Assembly: GCA_963920635.1 (NCBI GenBank)
Contig: OY987298.1
Span: 116,612,035 to 116,676,034, forward strand
Reading direction: 5' to 3'
DNA from: Pseudeuparius sepicola
Taxonomy: Eukaryota; Arthropoda; Insecta; Coleoptera; Anthribidae
DNA length: 64,000 nt
A program made the translations under genes and the position numbers. Shown here piece after piece: positions 58,390 to 64,000 of this stretch (position 1 is the first letter of the stretch; every line of letters begins with the position of its first letter). The notes under the pieces are model-generated. The model did no database searches. It saw only the letters and a list, made by a program, of their open reading frames with translations, and was not told the DNA's origin.

Positions 58390-59071
58390 TAACAGTCGTA
58401 GAAAAAGTGTAGTGGACCCATCACTCGCACGGAATGTTCATTTTCCACTCATATGACTTGCAGACTCCCCTGCGACTCGTGCAGCAAACTGTCATACTCG
58501 TCGGAAATTAATTTAATTCCGTGCAAATTATACAATACACTACTATCTATCCATATTTGAAACTATACTTCATTTCCAAGTATTACTAAGGGAGTCGGCA
58601 ATTCCAGATAGTTCATTGTATTCCTAACGATCCCTCTCCGGACTGAATTTACCTAGCAATCAACAAATTAAATGAACCAAATCAGATTCCTGATGTTGCA
58701 TAAAATTCGGGAGTTTCTCCACATTTAGCGCCCTTTGGAATGAAGGGAACAAAGGCCGTCTGCTGAATATTAATGATCTTGGTAACGTCACGGCGTTCGC
58801 CGACAGAGCCACCAATTAAAACTTAACCTTGAGGAGACTGGAATCCTGCAGCAGAAGATTTAATTTAATTAAAATCAAAGCTGTCATAAACTTTAGATTC
58901 ACTAATTGATTGGATCAGCCGATACCGCCTATTTTAATTTTATTTAAGTAACTTAGCTTTCTACTTGGATGTCATTTTATTATGGCGAACGTACTACCTT
59001 ACGTACCTTTATATAGCTCTAAATTTATGATTTCCGTTCACCTGATCCAGAGATATTTTTTATATCTTATA
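58390..59071. other. No recognisable feature
   Basis: AT-rich, without long open frames or repeat partners in the window. Confidence 0.4.
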
Positions 59072-59611
59072 TACAGGGTGAAAACTGAATCGTGGTACAT
59101 CCCAGTTTTTTCCCATGTTTTTTGACATGCAATTTTGAAATTTGGCGCGTGGATGTTACTTTATAAATGTCACTTTTTGACGTATAAATGCTATATTTTC
59201 TGTTTCTGTTTTTTCCCAAAGTGACATTTACTTTTGTTTTTTAAATGGAACCCTTTGTATCTATATATGAAAGTTTCGTATTCTCCTCGATTCCCTAAAA
59301 CCAACGAGGCCTCACAAGTGACATTTTGACAGAAACTGGGTTTTCATGTAATAATAAACAAAAGGTGGCAATGATCAAATCCACTTCGACCAACTGGACA
59401 TTTTTAATGAACTGTCAAACCGTCTGTCTTCAGAAAAATACTTCTCTTATAATACGCTACGCGCTATGGTATCAATGTGTTGTCAACTACAACAATTTCA
59501 AAAGTAGTGCTTGCAAAATGCCTCAAATTTACACAAGATCGAAAAAAAATTCGGCTTCATTTGGCATGGCCACATAAGGCGGACCGGAGAGCAGGGCGGA
59601 AAGCGGAGAGT

Positions 59612-60974
59612 AGAGGCCCTGTATGACACGAAAAGTGACAGTTATTCGTTTTAACAGAGGTTGGACAACAGATTTTGGCAGATCTAGTAACATTGTTTTT
59701 ATTATATTTTTATATTGGCGGGTGTCAGTTTGTCAACAAACTGTCAACAAATTATTGAGCATAGATAAGAAATAAATATACGATTATTGAGCGTGCTAAT
59801 TTTCTTTTGCAAAAAGGAGTGTTAAAAGGTAAAAATGACATCTTGCGTAATAAGAAACTGCAAGAATTCTGAGCAGGATGGATTTTTCTTAACACCCTTT
59901 CAAAAAAGCGCAGAAGAACGAGCACGATGGAAAGTGCGAATGAAATACCCTAACATGAGAGTTGGAAATGATACGAAACTTTGCGAGGTAAGTAAATTTA
60001 ATTACATAAGTATCTAGTTCCTTCTTATTTTTTGTTTGATCTGTGATTTTAATCTGCAGAATAATTTCCTTAATCTGCATCAGCAACATAACATAAGGTA
60101 CCTAAATTAATATTAAATATTAGTACCTATTTGTTTTCAATAAAAGTCCATAAGGGTATACAAACCACTTATTAGAATTCTTATGAAAATTTCCCAATGT
60201 TAATAAGAAAGACTAATATCAATATTAAATACCTAGGTACTCATTTTTTTATTCAGCCTAATTCTATTAACCATGTTTTTCAATAGTGGTTGATTCATAT
60301 TACCAAAACAAACTTTCCAACTTTTTATTCCGTACAAATTTCAGTATTAATTGTCTTAAAATTTTGACGGTAGGTATAAGAAGAGAGTTTGAAGAAACGA
60401 AACCATACAGTTTAAACCATTTAAAAGACCTTTTTGATTTTTATTTTTAAATGAAAGGAATAATAATTATTATTGCAGCTACGATTCCTATTGACGAAAT
60501 ATTCGAAAGTTTAGTTACTTAGTATGCTAGAGCCTTGTTTAATTTTATGTATCTACATAAGTATACCACATTCCTACAAAAATTTAATAAATGTTTTTAT
60601 CCTGATATCCTAAAATTGCTGTTTGCTTGGAACAAATTATATGTTTCTTCACTTTTCCATTCAAACTTCAATAATTATTATTAGTGAAGCTTTGCAAATC
60701 TATATATATATATATCTATATTTTTATACATTTTAAACTGTGCCCTCATCTACCTACGTTTATGGCAGTTAAATGTCGTTAGCTTAACCTTAAAATCTAA
60801 TTTTGACACATCCTGCTGCTAGGGGAATGATAGAAAGAGCGAAAAAATATATGTCTGTTGCACAAAATGAATTTCATAGGGAAAATAAGACCCTCGCCAG
60901 AGAGAGAGATCCGATCGTTGTCCAACCTCTGTTAAAACGAATAACTGTCACTTTCCGTGTTATACAGGGCCTCT
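59612..60974 (+). mobile_element. P-like transposon, internally deleted, 10-bp flanking repeat
   Basis: AGAGGCCCTGTATGACACG and CGTGTTATACAGGGCCTCT are inverted termini extending over about 60 bp (GTGACAGTTATTCG, TTTTAACAGAGGTTGGACAA). AGCGGAGAGT lies on both sides (59602-59611, 60975-60984), an exact 10-bp direct repeat. The first exon of a THAP domain starts 220 bp inside. THAP plus an about 8-bp duplication is characteristic of the P superfamily. The rest of the transposase is gone. Confidence 0.75.
59835..59987 (+). pseudogene. THAP-domain first exon of a P-like transposase
   Basis: ATG opens MTSCVIRNCKNSEQDGFF, followed by TPFQKSAEERARWKVRMKYP and DTKLCE, ending exactly at GAG followed by GTAAGT, a consensus splice donor. 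C4 and C9 are the first zinc ligands of the THAP (C2CH) DNA-binding domain, and C50 is the third. The histidine two residues later would come from the next exon, which I could not find before the right terminus. A possible acceptor at 60821-60822 gives a short frame that lacks it. The exon is open and well kept, but the gene is incomplete. Confidence 0.7.
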
Positions 60975-61192
60975 AGCGGAGAGTAGTGCGGGTAGTGTCC
61001 ACACAGTCAGCAGATTGTGACAGCTTTGAAAGGCGTATTGCGCAGAGAGGTTGTAAGTAAAGTCGAACTTCATAGAAACAGCTATAAAAATGTCGATTTC
61101 TACATTATTTTTATGTGAAAATTCACAACTCAAATTTCTGTTTGTATAAACACCTCGGTTTTGGTACTGTTGTTTATTATTAAGTAGGTATA

Positions 61193-62783
61193 CAGGGTGA
61201 CCGTATTTCGAGTCTATGCATGGGGATCTTGGTTATCTTAAGAGATACGAGGTCGGTTAAATTGGGGCAAAGTTGCGGAATTTGATGCCGAGTAACACGG
61301 TAAAAAGAAATTTTGGCTGGCCCTTTTCGTTTTGAAAATAATTCGAAAAAACTGAAAATTGTCGTTTTCGTTTTTATTTTTTTAAACGAAAACGAATCTC
61401 GTTGGACATTTCTCAGTTAAACATTATTAAGGCACTTTTTTACAAGGAATCTAAATATGGCCTCGCATTTTTTTTCTCACCTCCCTGGACAAAGATATGA
61501 CGATCAACTTTTATTTTTCTTATGGGCGCCATATTGTATTTTTGCATTTTTGAAAAGAGGATTTTTTCTGGTTAAAATGATATGTCACACATTATGCTTT
61601 ATTTTTTTTTTCTTGCCGTAATATCAAATTAATCGTTTTTGCATAGAGTGCCTTGGAAACGTAAGTCCCATAATGTTTGACGTTTTTGCATAGAGTGCCT
61701 GGGAAACATAAGCCCTATAATATTTGCCATTTCTGCATAGAATGCCTTGGAAACATAAGCCCCATATAATAATGTTTGATGGTATGGTACAATTTTAAGT
61801 GTCACTGATACTTTATTTTAATGAAAAAATGTCATTTTCACATGAAGAAAAACGTGACATGATTCAAATTTATTATTTCTCAAATATAAATGACGTCGAA
61901 GGGATATTGGACGAGACATAAACAATTTAAGGAAACATGCTGGGTCGTGCCTTGAGGAACAAGGAGGACAAATTGAACATTTATTGTAAAATAGGATTGT
62001 CTACTCGTCTAGGTTTTTGTTGTTCTTGTGTTTCCAGATTGACTCTTTTAGTGTTAATGTGTTATGTGGAAAATGACGAATAAATAACAAGTTCTCAGAT
62101 CATACTCTCGTGGTACGTTTATGATTTATTTAATCAATAAACTTAATATTAACTGAATTTTTACTGAACCATTAAACAATATTCCAAAGCACACTTCCCA
62201 ACAATGGGTAACTAGGCTTATGTTTCCAAGGAACTCTATGCAAAAACATCAAACATTATGGGGCTTATGTTTCCAAGGCACTCTATGCAAAAACGTCAAA
62301 CATTATGGGGCTTACGTTTCCAAGGCACTTTATGCAGAAACGATTAATTTGATATTACGGCAAGAAAAACAAAGTAAAGTATAATGTGTGACATATCATT
62401 TTAACCAGAAAAAAAGCCTCTTTTAAAAAATGCGAAAATCCAATATGGCGCCCATAAGAAAAATAAAAGTTGATCGTCATATCTTTGTCCAGGGAGGCGA
62501 GAAAAAAATGCGAGGCCATATTTAAATTCCTTGTAAAAAAGTGCCTTAATAATGTTTAACTTAGAAATGTCCAGCGCCATTCGTTTTCGTTTAAAAAAAT
62601 AAAAACGAAAACGACAATTTTCAGTTTTTTCGAATTATTTTCAAAACGAAAAGGGCCAGCCAAAATTTCTTTTTACCATGTTACTCGGCATCAAATTCCG
62701 CAACTTTGCCCCAATTTAACCGACCTCGTATCTCTTAAGATAACCAAGATCCCCATGCATAGACTCGAAATACGGTCACCCTG
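61193..62783. mobile_element. 1.6-kb palindromic TA-flanked transposon (CAGGGTGACC ends) with internal tandem repeats
   Basis: CAGGGTGACCGTATTTCGAG on the left is mirrored at the right, with TA at both borders (61191-61192, 62784-62785). The arms pair for about 600 bp. Each arm contains about three tandem copies of a 47-bp unit (GCATAGAGTGCCTTGGAAAC), at 61635-61785 and, inverted, 62200-62343. The centre keeps a transposase N-terminus relic (61829-61921). Confidence 0.85.
61829..61921 (+). pseudogene. N-terminal relic of a mariner-related transposase
   Basis: ATG opens MSFSHEEKRDMIQIYYFSN, continuing to a stop after DET. The pattern 'EKRDMI.IY' at the start is that of the first helix-turn-helix of insect Tc1/mariner-related transposases. 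It lies in the unpaired centre of the palindrome, like the C-terminal relic in the 40288 element. Short, so moderately certain. Confidence 0.45.
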
Positions 62784-62996
62784 TATAATTTATTTTCGGT
62801 GTTAAATACGCGCCAATACGCCGAAAAATGTCAAACTGACTTGAACGCTGCGCTACCAGCGAGCAAACACGCCTACTCTCCGCTCCCCTCTCCGCGGTAT
62901 GAGTGGACACAATAATAGGCTTCCTATTGTTTTGAACGCTCCGCTACCATCTCCGCTTTGCTCTCCGGTCCGCCGTCCGCCTTATGTGGCCGTGCA

Positions 62997-63135
62997 CTAA
63001 ATTACGTTTCCAGGCGGTGGAAATAATTTCTTGCAGGACAGTCTTTCAGGATATCGTTGGGCGTAGGTACAAGTTTTGAGCAGCAACGGCATTTTCTTGG
63101 CACTCTCCACAAATCAGCAACATATTATCTACTTT
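62997..63135 (-). pseudogene. Helix-turn-helix relic of a mariner-related transposase
   Basis: Minus strand: VDNMLLICGECQENAVAAQN followed by LYLRP, then a frame change to RYPERLSCKKLFPPPGNVI and a stop at 62997-62999. The pattern hxMLLIxGECxxNAxxAxxxYxxRYPxR is typical of the N-terminal DNA-binding helix-turn-helix of insect mariner-related transposases. It sits in the right arm of the 59074-63621 palindrome. A CTT microsatellite (63136-63160) encodes the preceding arginine run. Confidence 0.7.
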
Positions 63136-63160
63136 TCTTCTTCTTCTTCTTCTTCTTTTG
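63136..63160 (+). repeat. CTT microsatellite
   Basis: About eight consecutive CTT units. Confidence 0.9.
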
Positions 63161-63802
63161 TATTTTGGTATTTTGCAAGCACTATTTTTGAAATTGTTAT
63201 AGTTGACAAAACATTTATACCGTAGTGTATAAGATAAGTACTTTTCTGTAGAAAGACGTTTTGAAAGTTCATTAAAAGTGTCCCGTTTGTCGAAGTTCAT
63301 TTGTTTCATAGCCACTTTTAGTTTATTATTACAAATCCAAATAACTTAAAGAAAAACTACTTATTGCCAGTCAAAATGTCACTTGCGAGGCATCGTTGGT
63401 TTCACTAAATCGAGGAGAACCCGAATCTTAAATAATATACAAAGTGTTCCATTTAAAAAATAAAAGTGAATGTCACTTCCGGTAAAACCGGAAGCGGACA
63501 AAAATGCACTTATACGTCAAAAATGACATTTATAAAGTAACATCAACATACCAAATTTCAAAATTGTATCTCAAAAGACAAGGGAAAAAAGTGGAGTGTA
63601 CCATGATTCAGTTCCATCCTGTATCTGTATTTTATAAGTACGTATATTAAAAATATCTTATGCACAGCATACTTTGTAAATTTTTGCATAGAAAAAAAGT
63701 TTTGGAAAAATATCCTAAAATTCGGAACTAACCGAGAGAAGGCAGTGAGAATTTAAATACTTTTTGGCCTTGTTTATGGCTACTCTAGTTAGCCGCAATA
63801 TC

Positions 63803-64000
63803 TGACACTGACATAAGGACATGACAGAAATAGAGTAGCTACAGGGGACAGATTTTGCAAAAAAATAAAGTTGTCCAGCTGATGTTGGGTAGATTTTAAT
63901 AGAAGAAAATTAGTAAGCAATTACTGGGCCACTTTAATTTTTAGCGCCATCTGTTGCTTCTATCCAATATTGCTCTCATGTCCTTATGACTCTGTCACAC
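63803..64000. repeat. Partial inverted repeat at the window edge
   Basis: TGACATAAGGACATGACAG (63808) is mirrored by CTCATGTCCTTATGACTCTG (63975), 150 bp apart. The element probably ends at or just beyond the window. Confidence 0.5.

Larger units (their letters stand above)
59571..62988. mobile_element. Inverted-repeat element nested in the palindrome (CACATAAGG ends)
   Basis: CACATAAGGCGGACCGGAGA on the left is mirrored by the right end (GGTCCGCCGTCCGCCTTATGTG). GC-rich GCGGAGAG-type motifs follow inside each end. It contains the P-like transposon (59612-60974) and a palindrome (61193-62783). Its own remaining interior (60985-61190, 62786-62940) has no coding. An 8-bp duplication is not clear, so the superfamily is open; hAT is possible. 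Confidence 0.55.
59074..63621. mobile_element. 4.5-kb palindromic transposon holding further nested elements
   Basis: CAGGGTGAAAACTGAATCGTG on the left is mirrored by the right end (CATGATTCAGTTCCATCCTG), with TA at both borders. The arms (59074-59570 and 62992-63621) also share coding-derived sequence: the left gives MPQIYTRSKK on the + strand, the right gives KIPKYKRRRR followed by a transposase helix-turn-helix on the minus strand. Everything between 59571 and 62988 is a later insertion. This is a Tc1/mariner-related palindrome. Confidence 0.75.

Overview
This window looks like repeat-rich nuclear DNA from an arthropod, most likely an insect. It is AT-rich and has no convincing intact host protein-coding gene. 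It does contain recognisable pieces of almost every insect transposon class. The order cannot be decided from the sequence: the DIRS-like, Penelope-like, BEL/Pao, errantivirus-like and ACAGGGTG-ended palindromic elements occur together in several insect orders.

Layout. 1-5.1 kb: a hammerhead-ribozyme-like motif (518-590), an 854-bp palindromic element (2045-2898), a 40-bp perfect snapback flanked by an exact 8-bp duplication (3230-3269), and a weak inverted-repeat element. 5.2-8 kb: a decayed DIRS-like retrotransposon (gag, RT, RNase H relics), interrupted by a palindrome that carries a hammerhead-like motif in each arm. 8.8-13.3 kb: two copies of one palindromic family. The first is split by a 5'-truncated Penelope-like element (RT end plus GIY-YIG domain), and a repeat with a decayed hammerhead lies between the copies. 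13.9-17.4 kb: a tRNA-derived fragment, a pogo-like element and a hAT-like element enclosing an LTR-like block. 19.4-19.6 kb: a CpG-rich block ending in a good splice donor, the best candidate for a host promoter or first exon. 21.8-24.6 kb: a BEL/Pao gag pseudogene interrupted by a tRNA-like sequence, and two nested hAT-type elements. 26.4 kb: a lone first exon of a THAP domain. 32.3-35.4 kb: a foldback element whose ends are 20-bp tandem repeats. 37-44 kb: several MITEs and a 2.1-kb palindrome with a DDE transposase end in its loop and a non-LTR retrotransposon fragment in one arm. 44.76-47.83 kb: a young LTR retroelement with identical LTRs, an intact gag, no pol, and an env-derived second ORF. 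47.93-49.58 kb: a hAT element whose transposase is split by a TA-flanked palindrome. 57.5-63.6 kb: a palindrome, then a 4.5-kb palindromic element holding at least three further elements, including a P-like transposon with a THAP exon.

Two themes stand out. First, many TA-flanked, near-perfect palindromes end in CAGGGTG or a similar sequence, and several still carry transposase relics in the loop or arm. Second, hammerhead-like cores recur in three unrelated repeat families. The 44.8-47.8 kb LTR element and the exact 79-bp duplication look recent. Most of the rest is decayed.
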